A program made the position numbers and the translations under genes. From Xylocopa sonorina (taxonomy: Eukaryota > Arthropoda > Insecta > Hymenoptera > Apidae), in the NCBI RefSeq assembly GCF_050948175.1, contig NC_135207.1, forward strand, positions 3,437,501-3,501,500: DNA of 64,000 nucleotides, read 5' to 3'. The notes under the pieces were generated by a model that saw only the letters and a program-made list of their open reading frames with translations, was not told the origin of the DNA and searched no databases. Within the stretch, counting starts at the first letter, position 1. Each line of letters opens with the position of its first letter. Shown here piece after piece: positions 27,046 through 37,751 of the stretch.

Positions 27046-27182
27046 AATGATTATAATTAACTAAAGATGTTAAACTATGCTCAAAATTATATAAATTTTT
27101 AATAGTTATTAAGGAAATACAAATTTTATGAGTTACTAATTAGGTATTATTTAAGATATAGTTGATTTTAATCCTAATTATA

Positions 27183-27188
27183 AATAAA
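27183..27188 (+). terminator. Poly(A) signal of the zinc-finger gene
   Basis: AATAAA about 140 nt after the stop codon at 27045, at a sensible distance for 3' end formation. Confidence 0.55.
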
Positions 27189-28011
27189 TTTAAATCTTGC
27201 GTATAACATACTTCATAACATTTGATACATATTAAGCGCGTATCTGTGTGTCAGCAATTGATATTAATAAAATTTGTACCTACAATTATTCTGTTCTCTC
27301 TATCTTTCTCCCTCTCTCTCTTAATATTTATTATTTGCAGTTTATCGAATCATGAACGGAGTACGTGTACAGACAAAGTACAAGTTTCGAGTTATTAAAC
27401 ACTTTTATCTTTCAAAATTCGGTGGTTTTGGAGCTTACTGCAACTCGCAGCGTCACCAATTAGTCACATAGTAATTAAAATTAAAACTGAACGTAATAAT
27501 AGTAATATTCCTTTCTTCTAATAATTAAATTTTGTCTCGAAAGAGATGTATTGCAATAATTTCGTTCTTATGACAAGAATTCGAGTGTTTCAGTACATAA
27601 TATACTGCAATATTTACAATTAACATCGTATAGATAATAAAATAATATGTATAGTAAAATATTATCTATGTTATACGTGTTATACACGTAGATATGTACA
27701 AATAGGACAGTACAAATTTTCCTGTGCAAATTGTCTAGAAGAATGTATATCAAAACACAACAGTGCGTACTTTTCTAAGAAAAATACGCACGAGAATTTT
27801 CCTGGAACTCGTATTTTGGAGACGTGTCTTTCGTAGTAGATCCTCAATTAGCTGATTTGTTTATAGTTGAAGCAGATAGCGAAATACCAAGGCCACGAAA
27901 TTAAACGTAAAAACGTAGTCGAGAAACTACGTTCGAGCGCCTTCGACCTCGTTCGAACGTTTTCGCGGTCGTTCGGACGCTTCCGGCGCATGCGAAGAGC
28001 GGCTCAGGCAG
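27189..28011. other. Intergenic, ending in a CpG-rich promoter region
   Basis: Contains a CT-rich microsatellite (about 27295-27325) and AT-rich DNA. From about 27870 the sequence becomes CpG-rich, leading into the start site at 28014. The short ORF at 27867-28079 crosses the promoter and is not taken as coding. Confidence 0.5.
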
Positions 28012-28047
28012 TCAGTTCGTGTCGTCCTCTACTGGCGGTAAGACGTG
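28012..28047 (+). promoter_or_regulatory. Inr + DPE core promoter
   Basis: TCAGTT at 28012-28017 is an arthropod initiator with its A (+1) at 28014. AGACGTG begins at 28041, which is exactly +28, the required position for a downstream promoter element (AGACGT fits the DPE consensus). No TATA box is seen upstream. The fixed Inr-DPE spacing makes chance unlikely, and a plus-strand exon with a GTACGT donor follows. Confidence 0.85.
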
Positions 28048-29788
28048 TGTCGCTCGCTGCTGTCGATATAACTTTTTGACGCACGTTTCTACATTCGAGG
28101 TACGTTTTATACGCTTCCTTATCAACTGCGTAGTATTCTCGATTATAATTATATTATATTTTTGTTCAATTGCTATCTTTATTTAATCATTACATACTCG
28201 ATTAACTATTTCTTGAACATTATCATTACAAATTTGAATATATCTTTGAATTTTCTTTTTGCTTTTCTTATTATCATGCGTGTCATTGTTCATAGTTGTC
28301 CATAGACTTTGTTTGAATTTTGAAAATATTATTTATAAACTCGTTTGCTATAAAGTCTTAATATAACTGATTTTACCTTTGTACATTTAGTCTAATTGTT
28401 CTTGTTTGTTCTGTTACAGATTTTTAAACATTTATGTCTTCCAAGGGATGAATACAATGGGCAACGAACATTATTATTAATGTTGAAAGTGGTGGGATGC
28501 AAAGACTGTAAGAATTTGATGAGAACGTATGGTATAAATTTATATTACCTTATTATTCATCATTTGGTAACATTTTTTATATAATTGATTACGAAAACAT
28601 GATGTATGTAACAAGTAATGAGTTATTTGTTTAATAATCATTCTCATAAGCAATTTTGAATATTTATAGCATATAATATAGCTCACTAATTAAGAATATT
28701 GAATATGCTTTAATTTCTGGTACCAAATAATCATAATAGATTTTTTATATATCAATCACGAATTCTTAATGTGTTCATAAATAATTTATAATATTTGGAT
28801 ATATTTTACAATATATTCAAACTTCATAATCTATTTTATTTATATATACATATATTTTTGCAGAGTTAAATAATTTAAAAGGGAAGTAATATTTTTTTGA
28901 ACAAACGCTCGATCAGGAAAAGATGAAGAATAATACGACAGTAAATTGTGTGTTGTTTTTATTTACCCCTTGTTCCCCCACTAACAATGTTTTTCTTCCA
29001 GAATATTTTGGTGACCGCGCGCAATGCGGTCGGTAGAGTCAGTGTTTGTTGCGATAATTTTAGTCTTTTTTAGAGCACAACTGCTCTAATTTTAATTACA
29101 TTTTTTTTATAATATTCATACGCGAAAGAGTAGAGTCAGTGTTTGCTTCGTAAATGGCAGTAGTATCGTAGTCTTTTATTTATATATTTTTTATTCTTAA
29201 TTTTTTTTATTAAATGTACGCTTCCTCGGTACTAGAGTCAAATTGCTGTCTACCTAAAGGATCTAGCTGTGCTTCAAAAGCCAAAAATGTAAGTATCTTT
29301 CGTACTTTACTTACAATTCCAAATTTGATAAACTTTTAATCTTTTTTAACTACTAAATTAACATATTTGTGATTGATTTATTGTAATCAATCACAAAATT
29401 AATTACAATACAGTAAATTAATAATCAAAAATATTAACAAGATCTTTAAAAGGCTAAATTATAATAATGTGGTTTCTGTTTAAGCTTTTCAGCAATTGCC
29501 ACAATGAATTTATCTACCTCTTCCACCCTGACGACAACGTTTATGATGTCTTCCTAGAGGTAAGCAACATTTCTTAAAATTTTTTCTTAATTGATTCATT
29601 GTGTGTTAACATGAATTTTAATTCATAATATGACTTTCTTTAGGCATTTCCCATTCTTCGAAGACTTGACTGAGGCAGCAGCAACAACTGCAGCAGTTCC
29701 TCCAGACGCCAGCAGCATCTCTGATGACTTCCTCGAGACTTCAGCTTCTCTGATGACTTCGCCTGAACTACTCTACGCATCATTCACT
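28014..29788 (+). ncRNA. Five-exon 5' part of a long non-coding RNA
   Basis: Exons inferred from splice borders: 28014-28099 (donor GTACGT), 28420-28507 (acceptor TTACAG, donor GTAAGA), 29002-29288 (TTCCAG, GTAAGT), 29493-29559 (TTTCAG, GTAAGC), 29644-29788 (CTTTAG, GTGAGT). Joined in this order they give no long ATG-initiated ORF. The longest open stretch crosses exons 3 to 5 (about 49 codons, reading ...NEFIYLFHPDDNVYDVF...) but has a TAG before it and no ATG. Exon 3 carries hairpins (ACCGC-N7-GCGGT; AGAGCA-CAAC-TGCTCT) and a direct repeat of AGAGTCAGTGTTTG. The 3' continuation is not resolved; it probably runs into the structured region downstream. A short-peptide gene is the alternative. 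Confidence 0.6.
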
Positions 29789-29906
29789 GTGAGTCGCATG
29801 CTTTTAAGTTCCTCCGGTCACTCAATCATGTCGTAGGACGAAAGGTCCAAATCGGCACGGGTGACTGGTTGTAATTACGTAGTATTCCATTGATGAGCAT
29901 AGTGAC

Positions 29907-30177
29907 CATGGTTATACTATTATACCCATGAGTAGTAACGTGTATTTTGTCTGTGTTATTTATTAGATCAGGATAGGTCTTCTTGCATTTCGCGCTTTTA
30001 GTAATATTAAAGTTTAAGTGATAGACAAGTGGTTTTAATAATATTAAGAAAAAGTCGCATACTAGATATGAATAGCTATAGAAGTGAAATGTTCTTCTGA
30101 ATATTAATAAATAATATATATTACAACTGCTTTGTCATAGCAGTGAGTAGTGGTGAAGTCGGATACCCTCCGACTTC
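29907..30177 (+). other. Group of three stem-loops
   Basis: 29907-29930: arms CATGGTTATA and TATACCCATG with one mismatch. 30126-30144: ACTGCT-N7-AGCAGT. 30155-30177: GAAGTCGG-N7-CCGACTTC. All lie downstream of the spliced exons and are probably part of the same RNA. Confidence 0.5.
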
Positions 30178-30689
30178 GTTTACGAATATTTACTATTCTT
30201 CACTGGAAATATTAAATGCTTTAGCCACTTAATAATTTTAAAATAATATATTATAAAAATAATAAAAAATTTATGTTAATAGCACATGATAGAAATTATT
30301 ATCGAGTTTCTATTTATTGTAAATTGAATATATAAAATATATGATAAATATATATGATAACTATCATATATATGAAATATATCGTTAATGTATAGTATAG
30401 CTTTTGTTATAATTAAAGTCCATTCGCTTGATTACCAAAACTATGTTATATTATATGTGCAAGAAGACATTTTGCGTCGAGTAGATTTTGAAATCAAAGC
30501 ATCGAGCTTGAATATTATATTCATACTTTAGAATGATTGCTTTGATGACGAGATCGCTTGAAATTAGTACGTATTTTATAGAAACAGTTTCAATTCTATG
30601 ATTTATATTATATTGAATGCTGATCGAGATAATGAGAGAGATGCTTACCAATTCCTTTTATCATTATAACGTGCGGAATGTAAAATAAT

Positions 30690-30835
30690 TGATTTAAAAT
30701 TTAATGTTAATTTCGAATTTAACTTTGACTTTAAATTTAATTGTAATTTAAAGTTTACCTTTAACTTTAAATTTACTTTGAATTTAAAATTCAACTTGAA
30801 CTTGAAATATAACTTTGAATTTAAATTTAATTATT
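30690..30835. repeat. Low-complexity AACTTTGAATTTAAA-type repeat
   Basis: Degenerate periodic stretch built of AACTTTAAATTTAA-like units, almost free of G and C, directly before the GC-richer structured modules. Confidence 0.6.
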
Positions 30836-30894
30836 CTTGTCAATAAATAAATGAATTAGAGTTCATTGTCGAGTAGCGAAGTGTTACCACTACA

Positions 30895-31169
30895 GCGTCC
30901 CAGTATTGGCCTCTATCCCGTTGCGTAAGGCCCTTGGTTATTCCAAAAGGCAGACGGGGTAGTCCGTCACCCCCACCGAGGGCATCGGTAGTGGTGGACT
31001 GCGTACTTAGATTACTGCACTGGGTTCACTGCCGGCTGATTGGGCGTATCCCAATCCCTGCCTCAAGGAGAGGTCGTGCCTGGGTGTCACCGTTGGCACC
31101 TGGTCACGTTAAACATCTCGCGGACGTGAAAATACGTCAACTGGTACTGGTGGCTGTAGTAGTAACCTC
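30895..31169 (+). ncRNA. Structured RNA module A
   Basis: A GC-richer 275-bp block with a diverged copy (module B) 530 bp downstream. Short helices: TTGG-N5-CCAA (30934-30946), ACCGA-GGGCA-TCGGT (30975-30989), ATTGGG-CGTAT-CCCAAT (31039-31055), GACGT-GAAAAT-ACGTC (31123-31138). In three of these the copy in module B differs in both partners so that pairing is kept. The strand is taken from the upstream promoter; DNA alone cannot prove it. The open frame through it (30934-31380) has no recognisable domain and is not favoured. Confidence 0.6.
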
Positions 31170-31424
31170 TTATGGGTTTGCTTTGCTTCTTTTTAAGATT
31201 CCACGGGGAGAGGATCCGCTTCGAAGGAAGAGTTACATCCCAAAGGATGTCGATAGCTTTTCACTCACTTTGTTCGCGTCGTGCCGCGCTTTTTTACTCT
31301 ATTCTGTACGTTATAATTTTAAAATGAATTGTGAAGCTCCTTTTTCATATCTCGATCATTATTTAATAATTGGTAGTTAATTTTACACTGCATAGACTTG
31401 AAATAGTTTATCGTTGTCGATATC

Positions 31425-31687
31425 GCGTCCCAGTATGGGCGCCCTGCCCCGTCCGTAAGGCCCTTGGTTATTCCAAAAGGCAGACGGGGGAGCCCGCCAC
31501 CCTCACCAAGGGTATTGGTAGCTGCGGATCTCGCTTAGGGGTTCGTGGCGCGCTAATTGAGCGTATCTCAATTCCTGCCTCGTGGGAGGCCGTGTCTGGA
31601 TGTTACTCGATGACTTCTGGTCACGTTAATCATTTTCGTGGACGCGAAAATGCGTCAACCACGCTGGTGGCTGTAGCGGCAATCTCG
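31425..31687 (+). ncRNA. Structured RNA module B (paralogue of A)
   Basis: Starts with the same GCGTCCCAGTAT and shares a 40-nt core including CCCTTGGTTATTCCAAAAGG with module A. Helices: ACCAA-GGGTA-TTGGT (31505-31519), ATTGAG-CGTAT-CTCAAT (31556-31572), GACGC-GAAAAT-GCGTC (31641-31656). Relative to module A the pairs have changed from G-C to A-T, G-C to A-T, and T-A to C-G. Loop CGTAT and loop GAAAAT are unchanged. Confidence 0.6.
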
Positions 31688-31913
31688 TGTATTTTTCACT
31701 TGATCATTTCTAAGATCATGTTTCAGTTAGGATTGAAAGGAGAATTCTTTACACCCTCCATGCAGTGTAATAACTATCAATGAATAACTTAATATGTGGA
31801 TGAATAAAATAAAAAATAAACCGAAGTACGGTTCATATGTGTTGTTATTTTTGTACTAATCATTATATTTAGATTAGGATTTTCAGCTTCCTTTTCCGTG
31901 TTCGTTGCCAGGA

Positions 31914-31964
31914 CCCCATTCACGTGCCCATGTGCTACTTGGATGGGGAAAAGGTGATGGGCAC
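31914..31964 (+). other. Possible H-type pseudoknot
   Basis: Four segments in the order CCCCAT (31914-31919), GTGCCCAT (31924-31931), ATGGGG (31943-31948), ATGGGCAC (31957-31964). The first pairs with the third and the second with the fourth, an interlaced layout. Because the arms resemble each other, a simple hairpin of segments 2 and 4 is the more cautious reading. Confidence 0.4.
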
Positions 31965-32031
31965 GATGATTCCCCACTAGTTTATAAGATTTTTTGCAAT
32001 CTGATATCCTACTGTTTTGTACGACGTATTT

Positions 32032-32045
32032 ATCACACGTGTGAT
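32032..32045. other. 14-bp perfect palindrome ATCACACGTGTGAT
   Basis: Perfect dyad with a CACGTG E-box core. It could be a bHLH or T-box type site; context gives no further support. Confidence 0.35.
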
Positions 32046-32346
32046 TAGACTGTGGAATACGTCAGTTTTTATTAAACATTAACTATTACATTTATTCCAT
32101 TAAATACATTATTACTTATAATAATAGTAACGTACAACGATCAATAATATCCCTCAGATTGCAATAGATGGTATGCAAGTAAGTAAAACTTAGAAAGTGT
32201 GAGATTGTATGAAAGTTCGCGACTATTCCGTGTGTTGTATGTATGTGTTGGTACGAGTCTGTTGCTTTTTTTAAATATAGCGTTAGGTAGGTAGGTAGTT
32301 TACTTCTGGTATGTTTGTCTGTTAATAATAAGTAGGTAGGGCCGGG

Positions 32347-32468
32347 CAGGTTGACCACAGTCTCCGATCGGGCAGGCGCGTTTTTTCTCGCGTGGTTCAA
32401 CCTGTTTCAGGGAATCAGATTTGAATGATCGACGGTGTAGCTGGCGCGAATGGGAGATGCCATTCGCC
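32347..32468 (+). other. Two stem-loops in the putative RNA
   Basis: 32347-32404: CAGGTTGA pairs with TCAACCTG and encloses a CGCG/CGCG inner helix. 32443-32468: GG-CGAATGG, loop GAGATG, CCATTCG-CC, with a two-base bulge. Confidence 0.45.
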
Positions 32469-32867
32469 ACTGGCTTTACTCGATCCATCATTCGAATCGA
32501 CCCGCGGTCGTGGTCGTGATTTGACGAAACGAACGTTTTTTATTGCTCGAGGTTTGGCACGTTTGTACGAACAACGATTTTTTTGCGATCGTTGCTTGTC
32601 TTCGTGCACTCCAAGTTTTCGCGATTTATATTTTTATTTCACCTTTATATGTTATTCTTTGGTTTGCGCTCAGGAAATCTCGAGCTTAGATATAAGTTTC
32701 AGGATTCTGGGCTTCAAGCTCGAAGAAAGAAGAGGCTATATGCTGAAGAGGTCCGGAGAAGAGGGCAATTACTAATGACTATGCATTCGGAAGTAATTCT
32801 CTGAATGCAAAGTCATTCTTTGTTACTACTTTGTCACTATGCTCATATTTGTGTAGTAGTATATTCT

Positions 32868-32886
32868 AGCCAGCAGTATGCTGGCT
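32868..32886 (+). other. Perfect hairpin AGCCAGCA-GTA-TGCTGGCT
   Basis: Eight-base-pair perfect stem with a three-base loop, just before the TTAGNGTTGCG cluster. Confidence 0.55.
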
Positions 32887-32923
32887 CATCAAATGCTGGG
32901 CAAAGCGCGGTTTTAAATGTAGC

Positions 32924-33716
32924 GTTGCGTATAATTAATTACGGTTCTTGTTAGAGTTGCGAAGAAATTCAAATCGCGGTTTTATTAGAGTTGCGTTTAA
33001 CTCCAGATCACGAGTTTTATTAGAGTTGCGTATTCATTCAGATCGGGCTTTGAATTAGAGTTGCGTAGAAATGATCTCTCTTTTAGTGTTGCGAACCATG
33101 AAATCGCGATTGTTTGTTGAATATATAATTATTATTCGCCAATATTTGTTTCGCGAATAATGTAAAATTGTATTTGCTATTTTAATATACATAATTACTA
33201 ATTTTTAATTAGTTTTATAGTGTTGCGATTTACAGGTATCGCGTGTAATCGCATTTTGTTTCTTGTAGAAATAATAGTTTTCAATTGTTAAGTTCCTGAT
33301 TCCATTTAGTGTTGCAATAATGAATTACGCGTTTCTCGATAGTGTTGCGATCAATGAGTTGCCCAAATATTCCACTGATTCTGTGGAAACGTCATCCAAA
33401 GGATGTACGTCGCACCAGAGTGCGATATCACATCTATAAAATCTTCCACTTGTGATGTGGAAGTGTGATCTGGCATATAGAGTCACCACAGTAGCCAAAG
33501 GGCTACATTGCACCGTGGTGACATTGCACTTATGCAGATCACTGTTTAAAAATCTCTTTTATTAGCGTTGCGTGCTTAAACCATGGGTGTATAAATTAGG
33601 GTTGCGAATTAAGTAAAGCGCCCTGAGGTGGTTGCTCGCGCATTGCTTTTTCCTGACACACCCCGCGATTAGATTTCAGATTTTCTTTATTTCATATTTA
33701 ATGAATCAGTGTTGCG
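32924..33716 (+). repeat. Cluster of TTAGNGTTGCG motifs
   Basis: GTTGCG cores at 32924, 32956, 32990, 33025, 33060, 33088, 33222, 33344, 33567, 33601 and 33711, plus a GTTGCA at 33311. Most are preceded by TTAG or TAG and one variable base. Between copies the sequence is unrelated, so this is not a tandem repeat but a recurrent 11-mer, all on one strand. It looks like a multi-copy binding site in RNA or DNA. Confidence 0.7.
33370..33522 (+). ncRNA. Run of five adjoining hairpins
   Basis: H1 TTCCAC-N7-GTGGAA (33370-33388). H2 ACGT-CATCC-AAA-GGATG-(T)-ACGT (33389-33410). H3 CGCAC-CAGA-GTGCG (33411-33424). H4 ATCACA outer and CTTCCAC-N7-GTGGAAG inner (33427-33469). H5 GTCACCAC outer with GTAGCC-AAAG-GGCTAC inner and GTGGTGAC closing (33482-33522). 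H1 to H3 abut with no spacer. It sits inside the TTAGNGTTGCG cluster. Such density is not expected by chance in AT-rich DNA and points to a folded RNA. Confidence 0.65.
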
Positions 33717-34377
33717 AATTATGAAGAGCACCACAGTATGGTTGCTGTCGCGATTCATTTTGCTAATTTCTATTTCAATAACTTATTGTTGAATGATGTG
33801 TTGATATTTAATAACGATAATAGTGAGAGACGATGGATTGCATTTGTTTCTTTAATTCTCCATTTGATATCTCTGCTGATCGAGCGTTTGTCATAAAATA
33901 TTACAGAATAATGTAGTTATTTTCTACTAATAGATACCCTCTGCCTTTTACAACCTTACATTTAACGTTGATGTTCTGATTGATATTTAAACATTCTATT
34001 GCGTGTTTTGCATATCAGAATACATAAGCATTAAAAATCGCGAATTATAGAAGTTAGTGTAGTTTAATAATACTTTTAAAAAGTATTATTAAATTAGTAA
34101 TATTTCACATTAGAAATGAGCCTTTTCATCTGAATCAAAATTAAATAAATTTAAAGAAAAGTAATAAGAAAGAAGGTGGAATGGAATTTAAATTTTTATT
34201 TTGATTACACCAATGTACATTATAATCAAATACATTGGTTTTATTACGTGTTACATACATCACTTTTTCATGCTATTTTCATAAAATGATGTTTCTGTAT
34301 GCCTAATTTATGTATATTGTTTGTTTGTCAAATTTTTATAAGATTTTACTAATCTATTGCATAAGTTTTTGTTGCAG

Positions 34378-34422
34378 CTTATAGTTTTGCATCAGGATGG
34401 AAATGAGGCTGTGAAGATGAAG
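34378..34422 (+). ncRNA. Candidate 45-nt internal exon
   Basis: Bounded by TTTTTGTTGCAG and GTACGA. Reads open in one frame (LIVLHQDGNEAVKMK) but has no partner coding exon in sight. Possibly a further exon of the long RNA starting at 28014, or the start of another unit. Confidence 0.35.
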
Positions 34423-34791
34423 GTACGATCACACATATATAATACAAACAAAAGGGATATACGAAGAAGAGGTATAAATATTATAAAATCATATCTATAT
34501 TATTTGTATATAAATGTTCTATATATTTTCAATTACGCTTATGTTTTTCTATGTGCATGTGTGTGTATGTGTTTCTATTTTTGGATATATTTTTTTGTGA
34601 AATTTGTTAATACCCGTATGTTACTATTTTACCTGTTGTACATTTCTATTTCAGATATCGCAGCGTTTTCTGTCTCGATTATTATTTTATTATTATATTT
34701 ATATGTGTATCTCTTCTTGGATATATTTTCTGTGTAATCTATTAATCTGTGTTATGGTTTCACATGTTGTACATTTCTGTTCTAGATATTG

Positions 34792-34920
34792 CAGTGTCTC
34801 CAGTTATACTTTAGGTGTTCCAGTGTTTCCAGTTCTATTTTAGGTGTTCCAGTGTTTCCAGTTTTATTTTAGGTGTTCCAGTGTTTCCAGTGTTGTTTTA
34901 AATGTTTCAGTGCTTTCAAT
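34792..34920. repeat. 29-bp tandem repeat, about five copies
   Basis: Unit GTGTTCCAGTGTTTCCAGTT followed by a TATTTTAG tail, degenerate at both ends. Each unit ends in a T-rich stretch with TTTTAG, so the array repeats a potential splice acceptor. Confidence 0.7.
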
Positions 34921-35330
34921 TTTGTCGTCTTTCGTTGTCTCGTATATTGTAAATTCGATCGCCTGTGCTCATCTGTGCAAAATCTTCTATTATATTCTTC
35001 CTTTGTTGCTCCAGAGCTTCTTTTCTGTTGTTTGCTTTTACAAACACTTACAGGTCATGAATACAAAGTACTTCATGTACTGTGTTCTCTTACATTTCTG
35101 CATACGTAGGGCGAAACATTTTCAAACCTATTGATAGGTAGGAATCATTTCTTTTAAGGTGATATATATTCCTGGTTAGATAGGTTGGTTTGAAATTAAA
35201 ATCAATTGTTGGCTAGGCAGGCTATTTGTGTTTCCTTTCATTTGTAACAATTCTTTCTCGTGAAAATTCTTGATGAAACTCCTTCCATTGTGCGTTTGCA
35301 TACGGATCAAACATCGAACTTGTTGCAAAT

Positions 35331-35560
35331 GTACATTGAAAGGAGGTTTTGTTTAATAATATCTTGTATAAAAGGAGGGTGGATGGGACGTGGTTAGGGT
35401 GGGTCTCGATTCGCAGCAACCTCCACGTGGTGAGACCTGGGCAACATATTATTTAATATATAATTATTAATCGCATCATGCTGGCATGATACAATTACAA
35501 ATTATATAACAAATAATATGAGCGAATAGCTGCCATAGGATAGATTTATTTAAATTGTAA
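35331..35560. repeat. Duplicated block, copy 1 (copy 2 at 42935-43127)
   Basis: Shares TGTACATTGAAAGGA, GGGTGGGTCTC, TTCGCAGCAACCTCCACG and GCTGCCATAGG in the same order with 42935-43127. In copy 1 GGTCTC pairs with GAGACC across the block and ATCATG-CTGG-CATGAT forms a hairpin. Confidence 0.65.
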
Positions 35561-36255
35561 TAAACTAGAGTGTTTTCAAGTTTAATCATAGTAGGTGATA
35601 GACTATCGATTTATTATCATAAAATTGCATTGAAAACTTTGTCTCAGAAAAAAAGCTTTCAAAATCTGTGGTACATCAGGAATACATCGTGGCACTGGTG
35701 AAATTCAGAGTTATCTGTATCCGAAGCGGATGCTAACACGATAATAGAAGTGATAGCAAACTCGTAGAACTATAGAACTTAAAGATGTGTCGTACGGTGC
35801 CTTCAAAGCTCGCTTCAGTTCTGACAATTAAACGTACTTTGTTGTTATTTACTGATTTTATTGAAACATTTTATAGTTACACATTTTATTAGAATATTTG
35901 ATTAATACATATTCTTTTACAATATTTTATTGTTACATATATTTTTAATACATTTTATTCATATACATTTTATTACAACACTTTATTATTACACACTTGC
36001 TAACACTTGTAAAACCACACAAACACTTTTATCACTTTCTTCTTCGCTGGATGTTTCCCTCGGTGCAATCTTCCTTGTGGAGCTGTAGATTCTTCCTTGT
36101 GGTTCCTAAACGAAGATCATAGTTTTTTGTTGGGGGTTCAGGGGTTGGGTTAATCAGGTTCAGGGTTGGAGCTATCGCAAGGGGTGAGTCGCCAAGGGGT
36201 TGCAATTATAGGCTGAGGGACACAGCCATGGGCAGGGATTACATTTATGAAAACA

Positions 36256-36350
36256 TGCATCTAATTGAGGAATTTCGATAGAACGAAATCCAAATCTAGA
36301 TGCATCCAAAAAGAGGTGATGACTCCTTACTCCAAGCTGGAGTATCACCT
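36256..36350 (+). other. Two nested stem-loops
   Basis: 36256-36304: TGCATCTA closes with TAGATGCA around an inner ATTTCG-ATAGAA-CGAAAT stem. 36314-36350: AGGTGAT closes with ATCACCT around ACTCCA-AGC-TGGAGT, with an eight-base bulge on one side. Confidence 0.55.
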
Positions 36351-37751
36351 GATTTCATTCGCTAACGTTCCCCTTATAAGCACTATGGTGTCAACTATCT
36401 CTTGCGAGAAAGATCAATTGTTTTAGCCACCTGGCGACCGCGAGATTAATTACTGTGTCCGTGATTTTCGGTCTAATGTAGTGGTAGTAAGGTACTATGC
36501 GCTAGATGCTAAACGCCCAGCGTGTAGCTGCATTCACTCGAGTTAGGTTAAAATAAAGAATACAAATTCGATACTTTCATTTCCATACAGAATATTTTCA
36601 TTATTTTTATCAAATGCTGCGAGTATTTATCATATACGAAAGTATATAATTAGCATACCGAGTGCATAGTATATTTTTTTCGATAAGATGCATGGGTAGG
36701 TAATATCTGGCTCACTTTTTCTTATAGATTTTTCATATATCTTTCACTCTCCTACCTCTAAAGTGGGAAATATACAAGAAATTGCAATAGAACTAGTGAG
36801 ATATAGAAGAAAATACAAGAAAATTACTGAAATATACAAGAAATTACAATGAAACTAGTGAAATGAACAAGAACAGATACACAGATAAATTGAGTAATTG
36901 GTTTATTATATATCTCATCTGTGCTTATCTTATGGAACTTCATATCGTATGCTCAGAAATATTAATCATGCAAAATCTACAGGTATTGTCGTGCTCTCTA
37001 CAATTTAGAAAGAGGGAAAAGTGTGCGTGTTACCTAGACAGTAATCATTATTCGTACTCTGTGCAAAGTTTCCACGTCCTGCAAAGAGTTTCAAAAAATT
37101 TTAAGTGAATTATAAATAACTTAAATGTAATACGTAGTTCTTAGCATGATATCGTTTTCGAGAAACTAATTTATTTCTCGAAAACGTTACCAAGTACCCA
37201 GGTCCACCAACGAGGAGGTGACTACGCAAGGACCCATCCCTATGTCCCTAATCCCATCCACCCTCCATTACATTCAAGTGTTCTCGGTACAGAAGGTACC
37301 GAGAACTGACTCTACTTGCAAATTTAAAAGAACCGGAATCCATAATACATTCTCTAAAATCTAACATAGATTGTAGAGATTGCAGTATGGATTTTACGAA
37401 AGGGATGATTAGAAATGCCATTATCTTACCAAAAGTGAAATTCGTAAAGTGAATCTACTGACACTTTAGCAAAATTAAAGTGTTCTACGGTACGATATTT
37501 AAGGTGATGACAAAATTAAGTTATGTTAAAGTTAAGAAAAGAGACTAATTTCAACTAAGAATTGGGATCAAATTCGCGACGCGATCAAAACGAACAAGTA
37601 CCAAATAAACCTGCGTTAGATTCTCGCGAGAGCATTCTAACCCGATGGTCTAGCACTAGTCACTAGGCGAACCATACCCGATACAAATCGCGAGCAAGTT
37701 ATGTCACGTCTTACGACGAAATAGCTGATACCACGCTCTCCCCAATGGTGA

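Noticed and set aside
29630..29836. 68-codon plus ORF in the fifth lncRNA exon
   Set aside because: Its ATG lies in the intron before the acceptor, and in the spliced RNA the frame has a TAG just upstream.
30934..31783. ORFs of 148 and 137 codons across the structured modules
   Set aside because: The two paralogous blocks are read in non-corresponding ways, no domain is visible, and the changes between copies follow base pairing rather than codons.
32924..33716. roX RNA or telomere-repeat identity for the TTAGNGTTGCG cluster
   Set aside because: The motif differs from the roX box, the spacing is irregular, and the copies are not contiguous as telomeric repeats would be.
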